This document shows positions 9,161-19,201 of a stretch of DNA of 64,000 nucleotides, in pieces. Every line of letters starts with the position of its first letter. The first letter of the stretch is position 1. This DNA is from an uncultured Alistipes sp. (GTDB taxonomy: Bacteria > Bacteroidota > Bacteroidia > Bacteroidales > UBA932): the NCBI GenBank assembly GCA_902388455.1, contig CABMPD010000012.1, forward strand, positions 20,312 to 84,311, written 5' to 3'. Position numbers and translations under genes: made by a program. The notes beneath the pieces are model-generated. The model ran no database searches. It had not been told where the DNA came from and worked only from the letters and a program-made list of their open reading frames with translations.

Positions 9161-9702
9161 GAATTATCGGAGGATCGCTTAAGGGCAGAACTGTAATCCC
9201 TCCGTCAGGATTCCGTGCCCGTCCAACAACCGATTTTGCGAAGGAGGGGCTCTTCAATACTCTCGACAACATGTTCGATCTCTCGTCTGTACGTGTCCTT
9301 GACTTGTTTTCCGGTACAGGCAGTATTTCGTATGAGTTTGCCTCACGTGGTGCAGAAGAGATCTATTCAGTGGAGATGAATCCCATGCATGCATCTTTCA
9401 TTAAGCGTAGTGCAGCCTCTTTCGGAATCGGCTGTATACATGTTGTCAGGCACAATGTGTTTGATTTCCTGAATATCTGCAGGCTGAATTTTGATATTGT
9501 ATTTGCAGATCCGCCCTATGAACTGGATGGATTGGATACTATTCCTGACCGGGTGCTGGGTGCTCCTGCGGTGCAGGGTGGTTTGTTGAAAGATGGAGGT
9601 GTGTTTGTTCTGGAGCACCCAGGGACTTATTCGTTTGAAAATCATCGACATTTCGAGAAAGAAAAAAAATATGGCAATGTCCACTTCTCATTTTTTCGAT
9701 AA
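9157..9702 (+). CDS. rsmD: 16S rRNA (guanine(966)-N(2))-methyltransferase RsmD
   Basis: A 181-residue SAM-dependent methyltransferase that modifies G966 (E. coli numbering) of 16S rRNA during 30S assembly. It starts with MRIIGGSLKGR, has the RPTTDFAKEGLFNTL segment, SAM motif I DLFSGTGS (residues 49-56) and catalytic DPPY at 118-121. Length is normal for the family. Translationally coupled to DUF3822. The next feature is the tRNA-Asp promoter. Confidence 0.92.
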   Translation: MRIIGGSLKGRTVIPPSGFRARPTTDFAKEGLFNTLDNMFDLSSVRVLDLFSGTGSISYEFASRGAEEIYSVEMNPMHASFIKRSAASFGIGCIHVVRHNVFDFLNICRLNFDIVFADPPYELDGLDTIPDRVLGAPAVQGGLLKDGGVFVLEHPGTYSFENHRHFEKEKKYGNVHFSFFR

Positions 9703-9717
9703 AAAGTTGATAAAAAG

Positions 9718-9748
9718 TTTGCAAATAACCAAAAAACCTTTATCTTTG
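9718..9748 (+). promoter_or_regulatory. Promoter of tRNA-Asp
   Basis: TTTG (9718-9721), exactly 19 bases, then TATCTTTG (9741-9748): a full match to the Bacteroidota -33/-7 consensus. Confidence 0.8.
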
Positions 9749-9784
9749 CAATCCCTTTCGGAAATGAGAGGTAAAAATAAAAAA

Positions 9785-9859
9785 CGGTGCGGTAGTTCAG
9801 CCTGGTTAGAATGCCGGCCTGTCACGCCGGAGGTCGCGGGTTCGAGCCCCGTCCGCACC
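9785..9859 (+). tRNA. tRNA-Asp (GTC)
   Basis: Cloverleaf is complete: acceptor GGTGCGG (9785-9791) pairs with CCGCACC (9852-9858), discriminator G at 9859, anticodon stem CCGGC/GCCGG with loop CTGTCAC (anticodon GTC), and T-loop TTCGAGC. The first CA of a CCA-like tail follows. Confidence 0.95.
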
Positions 9860-9862
9860 GCA

Positions 9863-9892
9863 GAAAAGCCCCGATAACTTCGGAGCTTTTTT
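9863..9892 (+). terminator. Terminator after tRNA-Asp
   Basis: An AAAGCCCCGA / TTCGGAGCTTT hairpin with one mismatch is followed by a T-run, 4 bases after the tRNA. Confidence 0.6.
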
Positions 9893-9939
9893 CGTATATC
9901 TGCCCTTCATTTTCTGCATTGCGGGAATCAGAATAGTTG

Positions 9940-9947
9940 TATATTTG
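9940..9947 (+). promoter_or_regulatory. -7 box before the TPR gene
   Basis: TATATTTG with a TTG 18 bases upstream (9919-9921). The ATG begins 6 bases after the box, suggesting a leaderless or near-leaderless mRNA. Confidence 0.5.
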
Positions 9948-9952
9948 CATGC

Positions 9953-11965
9953 ATGAAAAGAGTAATGTCTGTGCTGCTTAGACCGATTCTGGTCCTTTCC
10001 GTGCTGCTGGCAGCATGGAATGCTGAGGCACAGTATGATATCAATCAGTTTTTCAGCCGCGGACAGATGGCTTTGATGGATGGAAAATATACGCAGGCGA
10101 TCAATAACTTCAATATTCTGATCAGACTGGATCCGAAGCTTCATGAGGCGTATTTTTTCAGGGGGATAGCCAAGTATAATTTGGGGGACTTCGGTGGGGC
10201 AGAGTCTGATTTTGACCGGGCATTGGAACTTAATCCGGTTTATACCCTTGCTTATCATTACCGGGCTATAACGCGCAGCCGTCTTGGGCATTATGATGAG
10301 GCGATACAGGATCTGCAGCATGCAGTGGACCTAAGACCGAATTATTACGGCTTGTATTTCAGCCGCGGGGTGACATATTTCCTGTCACAGCAGTTTGAAA
10401 AGGCTGTGGAGGACTTTGACCGCTTTATCAGCAAGGAACCAAAGGAGCCGGATGCATATCTCAACAGGGGGGCATCATATCTTTTCCTTGGAGATACAAC
10501 GAGGGCTCTGCAGGATTACAACCGTGCTATAACCCTACGCAGTCTGGATCCGGAGGGATACATCCGCCGTTCCAGGATATATTATGCCCAGCACCGCCTG
10601 GAGGATGCACTGGGAGATTTGAACAGGGCTATAGAGATTGATACAGCCAATACTTTTGCTTATTTCAACCGCGCCCTTATCCGTTATGAACTGGAGGATA
10701 TCCAAGGAACATTGAACGATTTTGACAAAGTGCTCACAAGGGAACCGGATAACTCTCTCACACTATACAACAGAGCCCTTATCCGTTCTCAGATAGGAGA
10801 TTATAGTAATGCTTTGGAGGATTATGACCGTGTGCTCAATATTAATCCGGAGAATGTGCTGGTTTATTACAACCGTTCAATACTTTTCATGGAAATGGGA
10901 CGCTGGCAGGACGCAATGGAAGATCTTACGCAGGCGATAGAACTGTATCCGGATTTCGCCAATGCGTATATGAACCGCTCCTACGTCAAGAACCAATTGG
11001 GTCTTCAAGCCTCGGCCCAGGAAGATTATAGGACAGCCCAAGCCAAGATATCACGTTATCGTTCAATGACATCTGATAGCTCTGGCAGAGCTGCTTTTGC
11101 GGATACTTCCAGAAAATACGACCGTCTGCTGGCTCTGGACTCAGATTTTGCCCGCAGGGATTTCAATGATGAGCTGCTTCAGAACAGAAATATAAGCATC
11201 AATATCAAACCTCTTTACCGTTTCGTCATCAAACATGAGGAGACTCAGGATGGAATGCCTATTCTGCTAAGCGGTGCTTATGATGACAGAAGAATGAGCG
11301 AATTTGAGGCAGGTATACCGGTGGAGGTGGAGATATCATGCAGGCCTTCGGAGACGGCGGTAGTGGACAACAGCCGGCTGCGTGAAGCTGTGGAGGAAGA
11401 GGCCGGCAGGACGGGTGATGACCGTGTGCTTTTTGCCAAAGCTTTGATGGAAAGTGAGAATAAGCAGTTCAATGCAGCTCTGCAATCCTATTCGGACGCT
11501 ATAGGCAGGAATCCAGGGGAAGTGTTTTATTATATCAACCGTGGTGCACTTCAATCGGAGATGATAGATTTTATATCATCCATTGAGAGCAATGTCCAGG
11601 TTCTGACTATGGATAATGAAGGAACGGCGAAAGCCCGTCTCAGGGACGGTTCTTCGCGCAGTTACGATTATTCGGCTGCTATCAGTGATATGAATCATGC
11701 GGCTGCTCTTTATCCCGCTTTCCCCTATACATATTATAATTTGGGCAACCTGTACTGCCTTTCAGGGGATATGCCGGAGGCAATTATGCAATATACCAAG
11801 GCCATAGACCTCTATCCCCGTCTTGGTGAAGCCTATTATAACAGAGGTCTTGTGCTGATATATCTTAAGGACAAGGAAAAAGGCTGTCTGGACTTGAGTA
11901 AGGCCGGAGAACTTGGTCTTGATGAGGCGTATAGCGTGATAGGTAAGTATTGTGATTCAGAGTAA
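9953..11965 (+). CDS. Exported tetratricopeptide-repeat protein
   Basis: A 670-residue protein with a Sec signal peptide (cleavage probably after AEA, residue ~26). About ten TPR units run from residue 30 to 365 with the pattern AYxxRAxxxxxLGDxxxAxxDxxxAIxLxP. A non-TPR segment (about 370-480) and a further block of TPRs to the C-terminus follow. TPR arrays form superhelical protein-binding scaffolds, probably periplasmic here. No enzymatic domain is seen. Convergent with the DUF4293 gene, 21 bases away. Confidence 0.85.
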   Translation: MKRVMSVLLRPILVLSVLLAAWNAEAQYDINQFFSRGQMALMDGKYTQAINNFNILIRLDPKLHEAYFFRGIAKYNLGDFGGAESDFDRALELNPVYTLAYHYRAITRSRLGHYDEAIQDLQHAVDLRPNYYGLYFSRGVTYFLSQQFEKAVEDFDRFISKEPKEPDAYLNRGASYLFLGDTTRALQDYNRAITLRSLDPEGYIRRSRIYYAQHRLEDALGDLNRAIEIDTANTFAYFNRALIRYELEDIQGTLNDFDKVLTREPDNSLTLYNRALIRSQIGDYSNALEDYDRVLNINPENVLVYYNRSILFMEMGRWQDAMEDLTQAIELYPDFANAYMNRSYVKNQLGLQASAQEDYRTAQAKISRYRSMTSDSSGRAAFADTSRKYDRLLALDSDFARRDFNDELLQNRNISINIKPLYRFVIKHEETQDGMPILLSGAYDDRRMSEFEAGIPVEVEISCRPSETAVVDNSRLREAVEEEAGRTGDDRVLFAKALMESENKQFNAALQSYSDAIGRNPGEVFYYINRGALQSEMIDFISSIESNVQVLTMDNEGTAKARLRDGSSRSYDYSAAISDMNHAAALYPAFPYTYYNLGNLYCLSGDMPEAIMQYTKAIDLYPRLGEAYYNRGLVLIYLKDKEKGCLDLSKAGELGLDEAYSVIGKYCDSE

Positions 11966-11986
11966 GGAAAGTATGGTGACAGCCGG

Positions 11987-12481
11987 TTATTTACCTGAGC
12001 GGTGGCCGCGTCGGCCGGAGCGAAGACGGGTGGAAGCAATGACCATAGCCTCATCGCGGGCGATATAGCGCATGGCGATGAAAGTGAGGATTGCTGCGCA
12101 GATGGGGAATAGGCTGGGAATGGTAAATATAGGACTCTCTCCAGAACTGCTCAGGAGCATACCGAGAGGTTTGTCAGGGTTGTTGCGCTGGAAGAAATAT
12201 ACAGCTATGATGATTTGGTAGCCGATGAGAATGAGTGTGTTGAGATTACACAAGCGGATCTGGCGGACACGGTTTTTGAAAGAGAATAGGGTAACGACGC
12301 TCAGGACGGCGCATACGATTTCAAAAATAGTTGTTAGTGTGAAACCTTTGAATGTGGCTACTGCCACAAATGGAATGGTAGTGGCGCTGTCTCCTACAAA
12401 TCGTACCATAGGAGCAAAAAACATGGATATAAGCAGTCCGGCAGCAATGGTCAGGAAGAGGCTCTGTATTCTGAAAAACAT
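11987..12481 (-). CDS. DUF4293-type four-helix membrane protein
   Basis: 164 residues when started at MFFRIQSLFLTIAAGLL. The upstream in-frame extension to 12670 is rejected because it has no family character and overlaps the phosphorylase promoter and 5' end. Four hydrophobic helices and a basic C-terminal tail (RLRSGRRGHRSGK) match the Bacteroidota DUF4293 family, whose members begin with an MIQRIQT-like sequence. Function unknown. A minus-strand TATTTTTG box at 12512-12519 lies 30 bases upstream. Confidence 0.72.
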   Translation of the reverse strand: MFFRIQSLFLTIAAGLLISMFFAPMVRFVGDSATTIPFVAVATFKGFTLTTIFEIVCAVLSVVTLFSFKNRVRQIRLCNLNTLILIGYQIIIAVYFFQRNNPDKPLGMLLSSSGESPIFTIPSLFPICAAILTFIAMRYIARDEAMVIASTRLRSGRRGHRSGK

Positions 12482-12511
12482 CTTTAAGTCAATTTTATGG
12501 GTTTGCAGGCG

Positions 12512-12519
12512 CAAAAATA
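12512..12519 (-). promoter_or_regulatory. -7 box for the DUF4293 gene
   Basis: TATTTTTG on the minus strand, 30 bases before the chosen start, which supports the shorter start at 12481. Confidence 0.45.
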
Positions 12520-12541
12520 GGGAAAAATCGGAAATCTTCTC

Positions 12542-12549
12542 TATCTTTG
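12542..12549 (+). promoter_or_regulatory. -7 box for the nucleoside phosphorylase operon
   Basis: TATCTTTG matches TAnnTTTG, 32 bases before the ATG at 12582. No -33 TTG at the usual distance was identified. Confidence 0.45.
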
Positions 12550-12581
12550 ATACCACATTGAAAGCTTTAAAATAGAAAATT

Positions 12582-13454
12582 ATGGGAAAGATAGGTGATT
12601 CTGAACTGATTATTAACAGTGATGGCTCGGTATTCCATCTGCATATCCGTCCTGAAGCGCTGGCGGACAAAGTTATCCTGGTCGGGGATCCTGGCAGGGT
12701 GGATTTGGTGAGCTCGTTTTTCTCAGATGTGGAGAACTCGGTATCCTCCAGAGAGTTCCACAGTGTGACCGGTGTTTACAGAGGCACCAGAATTACGGTT
12801 CTCTCCACTGGTATAGGCTGTGACAACATAGATATCGTCATGAATGAGTTGGATGCTCTGGCCAATATTGATTTCCAGACCAGGGAGGTGCTTCCGGAGC
12901 ATCGCTGCCTGACGATATTGCGTATAGGTACCTGCGGGGTTATTCAGCCGGATATTCCACTTGGATCGTATATTTTCTCCAGGGTGTCAGCCGGTTTTGA
13001 CGGCCTGCTCAACTGGTACGGCGGCCGCGACGAGGTGGTGCTGAAGGATGTGGAGGAGGCTTTCCTTTCTCATGTAAATTGGTGCAGTTATCTTCCGACT
13101 CCTTATTTTGTAAAGGCAGGAGATGCTCTTACAGAAATGTTCAAGGACTGTACAGTACCCGGTATGACGATTTCCGCTTCGGGATTCTACGGTCCTCAGT
13201 GCCGGGTAGTGCGGCTGCCTCTTGCAATGCCTGACCTTATGGAAAAGCTGGAGTCGTTCCGGTTCAAAGACCTGCGTTTTACTAATTTCGAGATGGAAGG
13301 TTCGGCAATAGCGTCTTTGGCTCGTAAGCTGGGACATGAGGGGGCTACAGTTTGTCTGGCTATTGCTCACCGCTATGCCAGGAAGGCCAATGCAGACTAT
13401 AAGTCCCTTATGGGAGACTTGGTGAAAATGTGTCTGGACAGGCTTTCGCTATGA
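12582..13454 (+). CDS. Nucleoside phosphorylase (uridine phosphorylase-like)
   Basis: A 290-residue NP-I family enzyme that splits nucleosides with phosphate into base and ribose 1-phosphate. Recognisable parts are the phosphate-binding GDPGRVDLV near residue 34, VLSTGIGCDNIDIVMNEL, the RIGTCGVIQPDIPLGS loop, and the ribose-binding NFEMEGSAIASLARKLG near residue 228. The exact nucleoside preference is not certain. Its TGA overlaps the ATG of the SirB1-like gene (ATGA). Confidence 0.85.
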   Translation: MGKIGDSELIINSDGSVFHLHIRPEALADKVILVGDPGRVDLVSSFFSDVENSVSSREFHSVTGVYRGTRITVLSTGIGCDNIDIVMNELDALANIDFQTREVLPEHRCLTILRIGTCGVIQPDIPLGSYIFSRVSAGFDGLLNWYGGRDEVVLKDVEEAFLSHVNWCSYLPTPYFVKAGDALTEMFKDCTVPGMTISASGFYGPQCRVVRLPLAMPDLMEKLESFRFKDLRFTNFEMEGSAIASLARKLGHEGATVCLAIAHRYARKANADYKSLMGDLVKMCLDRLSL

Positions 13455-14302
13455 GCAGAGCTTTCAGCAAAATGGAAGGGAAATTGCGGAGTTCCGAGGC
13501 CGAGAGTCTGCTGACTTTGTTGCAGGACCGGGATGAGGTGGCACTCGCATTAGTCCGGGACAGAATTATGTTTTTAGGTTGGCCTGCAGTCAGTTACTGC
13601 TTTGAAAATCTGACAAGGGTGGTCCCTTCTGACCGCAGGGCTGCGGTCAGGCGTTTTTTACACAGCATATCATCATCATGCAGTGTGGATGAACTTGAGA
13701 GACTGCTTGAGGAAGGGAATTTCTTTTTTGTGCCGGACGGTTTGTATTATCTGAGCAGAATACTGATGCCGGAATTGACACCAGGTGATTTCCATGAGAG
13801 CTATTTGGAACTGGCAGGGGACTTGATGGGTGAACTCAGGGATAATATGACGGCTGTGGAAAAAGTGGAAATGCTCAATTACATAGTCTTCGAACGTTAT
13901 GGATTTCAACTCTCGCGGGGAGGTATGGACGGATACGAAGACAGGATTCTGCTTCCAGAGATAATGGAGAGGCGCATGGCAGGGGTGGTGGGACTGTCTG
14001 CGGTATATTTTCTGCTGGCCAGTTATGCCGGACTTCCTGTATATCCGGTGTTCCCTAGGGAGCCGGGATATTATGTGGCTTATTTCGAAGACGGAAGGAC
14101 TCTTTTCTCCATGGATATGGGGAACCGTGGTCATATAACCGATCCCGTCCCCAGAAGATCGTGGCTGGATACAGACTTCATGGGGACGGACCGTACAATA
14201 TTGTATCTTTATGCGACAGCTCTCAGGCGTTTCGGACGTCAGCCTTTGGCAGAACCTCAGGTGTCGTTGTTGGAGAGGGCAATAGATGATCTGAGACTGT
14301 AG
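13451..14302 (+). CDS. SirB1/transglutaminase-like family protein
   Basis: A 283-residue protein from the ATG that overlaps the phosphorylase stop (the track start 13430 is a non-ATG extension). The central segment LPEIMERRMAGVVGLSAVYFLLASYAGLPVYPV matches the SirB1 family pattern in which LxDVLxRRxGxPISLSxLYLxLAxRLGLxxxGV is typical. The next strand (EPGYYVAYFEDG) corresponds to the usual substrate loop. Function of the family is unclear; true transglutaminase activity is not established. Probably an operon partner of the phosphorylase. Confidence 0.6.
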   Translation: MSRAFSKMEGKLRSSEAESLLTLLQDRDEVALALVRDRIMFLGWPAVSYCFENLTRVVPSDRRAAVRRFLHSISSSCSVDELERLLEEGNFFFVPDGLYYLSRILMPELTPGDFHESYLELAGDLMGELRDNMTAVEKVEMLNYIVFERYGFQLSRGGMDGYEDRILLPEIMERRMAGVVGLSAVYFLLASYAGLPVYPVFPREPGYYVAYFEDGRTLFSMDMGNRGHITDPVPRRSWLDTDFMGTDRTILYLYATALRRFGRQPLAEPQVSLLERAIDDLRL

Positions 14303-14315
14303 AAAGACTGCAAAT

Positions 14316-15992
<1,677 letters not shown>

Positions 15993-16144
15993 ATTTCTGT
16001 CGCTTTGTTTCTTGATTTTGAAAAGTGCGGCAAGATAGGACTTTTTTCTCAAATAACATCATTTCCGCCCGAAGCCCTGGGGCACAGCCGTAAAATTGGT
16101 AAGAATATCCGTGTTTTCGGTGTGTAGGAAAGCGGGATTTTGTA

Positions 16145-16152
16145 TATTTTTG
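16145..16152 (+). promoter_or_regulatory. -7 box for the polyferredoxin gene
   Basis: TATTTTTG, 10 bases before the ATG at 16163. Confidence 0.45.
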
Positions 16153-16162
16153 CAGCAAATTT

Positions 16163-17731
16163 ATGAGTATGCTAAGGAAGATCAGAATAACCCTCGCACT
16201 GATATTTTTCGTGTGCGTGACTTTATTGTTTCTCGACTTTACCGGGACACTTCACGCCTGGCTCGGATGGATGGCCAAGATCCAGTTCTTTCCGGCAGTC
16301 CTGGCCCTCAATGCCGGGGTCATTATCGCTTTAGTGCTGCTGACTCTGATATTCGGCAGGGTGTACTGCTCGGTCATCTGCCCGCTCGGAGTGATGCAGG
16401 ATGTGTTTGCCTGGCTGGGCAAAAAGCAGAAAAAGAACCGCTACACCTATTCAAAGGCCAAGAGCTGGCTGCGTTACGCGATGCTTGGGCTCTTCATCAT
16501 CGCCCTGATCGCGGGTGTAGGCTCGTTTGTGGCCCTGCTGGAGCCTTACAGCGCCTACGGACGCATTGCCTCCAACATCTTTGCTCCCGTGTACGGCTGG
16601 ATCAACAACCTGTTTGCGCTCATAGCCGAGAGGGCTGACAGCTACGCCTTCTATTCCACGGATGTATGGCTCAAGAGTCTGCCGACGTTCATCATCGCCG
16701 CTGTGATGCTGGTGCTGATTGCCGTGCTGGCATGGAGGAACGGCCGTACCTGGTGCAACACAATATGTCCGGTGGGTACCTTCCTGAGCTTCCTGGCCCG
16801 TTTCTCGTGGCTCAAGCCAGTAATTGACACAGACAAATGCATCAGCTGCCGCAAGTGCGAGCGCAACTGCAAGGCCTCCTGCATAGATATCGCCAATCAC
16901 AAGATAGACTACAGCCGCTGCGTGACCTGCATGGACTGCATCGGCAACTGTCCCAAGGACGCCATTTCGTATATTCATCCTAAGAAAGCCGCTGCTCCGG
17001 CAGTGACTGGAGGACAGGCTGAAGCGGCATCCGGTGCTGACCGAAAAGCCGACAAGGCCGAGAGCGTCGACACCGCCCGCAGGGGTTTCCTTACGGCCTC
17101 CCTGATGGCAGCAACAGCCGTGACGGTCAAGGCTCAGGAGAAGAAAGTCGACGGCGGTCTGGCCGTGATAGAGGATAAGGTCATTCCCGACCGGCTTGTT
17201 CCGCTGGTGCCTCCCGGAGCGGTGAGTCTCAGGCATTTTGCCCAGCATTGCACCGGATGTCAGCTCTGCGTCTCGGTATGTCCCAACGGAGTGCTGCGTC
17301 CGGCCACGGACCTGATGCGCATGATGCAGCCGGAGATGTCCTACGAGAGAGGGTACTGCCGTCCGGAGTGTACGAAATGCTCGGAGGTCTGCCCAGCCGG
17401 AGCCATACGCCCGATTGACAAGGCCGAGAAGTCCTCGACCCAGATCGGCCATGCGGAGTGGGTGATGCACAACTGTATCCCGGTGAGGGACGGACAGGAG
17501 TGCGGCAACTGCGCAAGGCATTGTCCTACCGGAGCCATACAGATGGTGCCGCTCAAGGGGCACCACCGTCACAGAGGCGGCCGCGAGGAGGGCAATGACG
17601 GCAAGAACCTTATGATACCGGCCGTCAACACCGAGAAGTGCATAGGCTGTGGAGCCTGCGAGAATCTCTGTCCGGCACGTCCGTTCTCCGCCATCTATGT
17701 GGTGGGGCATGAGGTTCACAGGACAGTCTGA
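16163..17731 (+). CDS. Polyferredoxin membrane protein (NapH/MauN-like) with fused periplasmic Fe-S domain
   Basis: A 522-residue redox protein. The N-terminal ~230 residues have about five membrane segments and the NapH-type CxxxxCP motifs (VYCSVICPLGVMQDVF, WCNTICPVGTFLSF). Two ferredoxin-type clusters follow (CISCRKCERNCKASC, CVTCMDCIGNCPKDAI). At residues 306-307 there is an internal twin-arginine segment ARRGFLTASLMAATA, after which four more cysteine clusters appear (CTGCQLCVSVCP, CTKCSEVCPAGA, CGNCARHCPTGA, CIGCGACENLCP). It looks like a NapH-like unit fused to a NapG-like unit that transfers electrons through the membrane. Followed at once by a Fe-S aldo/keto reductase. Confidence 0.82.
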   Translation: MSMLRKIRITLALIFFVCVTLLFLDFTGTLHAWLGWMAKIQFFPAVLALNAGVIIALVLLTLIFGRVYCSVICPLGVMQDVFAWLGKKQKKNRYTYSKAKSWLRYAMLGLFIIALIAGVGSFVALLEPYSAYGRIASNIFAPVYGWINNLFALIAERADSYAFYSTDVWLKSLPTFIIAAVMLVLIAVLAWRNGRTWCNTICPVGTFLSFLARFSWLKPVIDTDKCISCRKCERNCKASCIDIANHKIDYSRCVTCMDCIGNCPKDAISYIHPKKAAAPAVTGGQAEAASGADRKADKAESVDTARRGFLTASLMAATAVTVKAQEKKVDGGLAVIEDKVIPDRLVPLVPPGAVSLRHFAQHCTGCQLCVSVCPNGVLRPATDLMRMMQPEMSYERGYCRPECTKCSEVCPAGAIRPIDKAEKSSTQIGHAEWVMHNCIPVRDGQECGNCARHCPTGAIQMVPLKGHHRHRGGREEGNDGKNLMIPAVNTEKCIGCGACENLCPARPFSAIYVVGHEVHRTV

Positions 17732-17737
17732 CAACCG

Positions 17738-19117
17738 ATTTCCCGCCGCGAGTTTCTGAAAACGGCGGGAGCGGCGGGAGCTTTGTCCCTTGGTCTGGCG
17801 GCTTGTGGGGACGGCAGGACTGCCAGCTCCGCCTCCGGGAGCCAGGCGGTGCCGCCCGGTGGAATGACGTACAGGACCAATCCTACTACTGGCGACAAGG
17901 TCTCCCTGCTCGGCTACGGCTGCATGCGCTGGCCCTCGGTAGGGGGCAGGAGCGCCCGGGAGGGCAATGAGGAGATAGACCAGGAGATGGTCAACCGCCT
18001 GGTGGATTTCGCCATAGAGCACGGAGTCAACTATTTCGACACGTCTCCGGCCTACTGCCGGGGTACGTCCGAGCGTGCGACGGGCATTGCCCTCAGTCGT
18101 CATCCGAGGGAGAAATACCTGATAGCCACGAAGATGTCCAATTTCGCTCCCTCGACCTGGACCCGTGAGGGAGCCATCGCCATGTACCATAACTCCATGA
18201 AGGAGCTGCAGGTGGACTATCTGGACTACTACCTTCTCCACGGCATCGGTATGGGCAGCGGCATGGAGGAGATGATGGCCCGCTATTTCGACAACGGCAT
18301 CATCGATTTCCTGATGCAGGAGAGAAAAGCCGGGCGCATCCGCAATCTCGGTTTTTCCTACCACGGGGACGTGAAGTGTTTCGATTGGCTCTTGGAGCGG
18401 TACGATGTCTACAAGTGGGATTTCGTGCAGATCCAGCTCAACTACCTCGACTGGAAGTACGCCAAGCAGATCAATCCCCGCAACACCGATGCCGAGTATC
18501 TTTACAATGCCCTGGCCGAAAGGGGGATACCGGCCATTATCATGGAACCGCTCCTGGGCGGCCGCCTCTCCAACGTGCCGGACAATATCGTGGCCCAGTT
18601 CAAGGAGCGTGACCCGCAGAGCAGCGTGGCCTCGTGGGCATTCCGCTTCGCCGGCAGCTTGCCCGGAGTACTGACCGTCCTGAGCGGCATGACCCGGATG
18701 GAGCACCTGCAGGACAACCTCCGGACCTATTGTCCCCTCAATCCCCTGACGGACGAGGAGTTCCAGTTCCTGCAGGACACCGCCACGAGGATGATGCAGT
18801 TCGATACTATCCCCTGCAACGACTGCAAGTACTGCATGCCGTGCCCTTACGGTCTGGACATTCCCGCGATACTGCTGCATTACAACAAATGCCTCAATGA
18901 GGGCAACATCCCCGAGTCCTCCACTGACCCGGAGTACCGCAAGGCCCGCCGCGCCTATCTCGTGGGATACGACCGGAGCGTACCCAGGCTGCGTCAGGCG
19001 TCCCATTGCATCGGCTGCGGCCAGTGCAGCCCCCATTGTCCCCAGCGTATCGACATCCCCGCGGAGCTGCACAGAATCGACGCTTACGTCGAGCGGCTTA
19101 GACAGAATACCCTGTAG
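17738..19117 (+). CDS. Tat-type aldo/keto reductase with C-terminal ferredoxin clusters (start codon unusual)
   Basis: The enzyme domain is an aldo/keto reductase: LGYGCMRWPS, NYFDTSPAYCRGTSE (Asp and Tyr), ATKMSNF (Lys) and YLLHGIG (His). The C-terminus has Fe-S motifs CNDCKYCMPCPYG and CIGCGQCSPHCPQ. Reading upstream in frame gives a textbook Tat lipoprotein-like signal, SRREFLKTAGAAGALSLGL-AAC, but there is no ATG: the codons back to the TGA of the previous gene are CAA CCG ATT. I set the start at ATT 17738; TTG 17783 would remove the Tat motif. The gene lies in the same frame as, and 6 bases after, the polyferredoxin stop. Confidence 0.75.
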   Translation: MSRREFLKTAGAAGALSLGLAACGDGRTASSASGSQAVPPGGMTYRTNPTTGDKVSLLGYGCMRWPSVGGRSAREGNEEIDQEMVNRLVDFAIEHGVNYFDTSPAYCRGTSERATGIALSRHPREKYLIATKMSNFAPSTWTREGAIAMYHNSMKELQVDYLDYYLLHGIGMGSGMEEMMARYFDNGIIDFLMQERKAGRIRNLGFSYHGDVKCFDWLLERYDVYKWDFVQIQLNYLDWKYAKQINPRNTDAEYLYNALAERGIPAIIMEPLLGGRLSNVPDNIVAQFKERDPQSSVASWAFRFAGSLPGVLTVLSGMTRMEHLQDNLRTYCPLNPLTDEEFQFLQDTATRMMQFDTIPCNDCKYCMPCPYGLDIPAILLHYNKCLNEGNIPESSTDPEYRKARRAYLVGYDRSVPRLRQASHCIGCGQCSPHCPQRIDIPAELHRIDAYVERLRQNTL

Positions 19118-19138
19118 AAGGTATCCTCCGCATTACGG

Positions 19139-19169
19139 TTTGCGGTTATGGCGGAATTCACTACCTTTG
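19139..19169 (+). promoter_or_regulatory. Promoter of the LysR gene
   Basis: TTTG (19139-19142), 19 bases, then TACCTTTG (19162-19169): full consensus match, 32 bases before the LysR ATG. Confidence 0.75.
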
Positions 19170-19201
19170 TTCTGTAGCAATCTCAAAAGTGCAGACAGAC
19201 C

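Noticed and set aside
16451..19072. 873-codon minus-strand frame across the polyferredoxin and aldo/keto reductase genes
   Set aside because: Shadow of two well-supported plus-strand genes; no recognisable domain or promoter.
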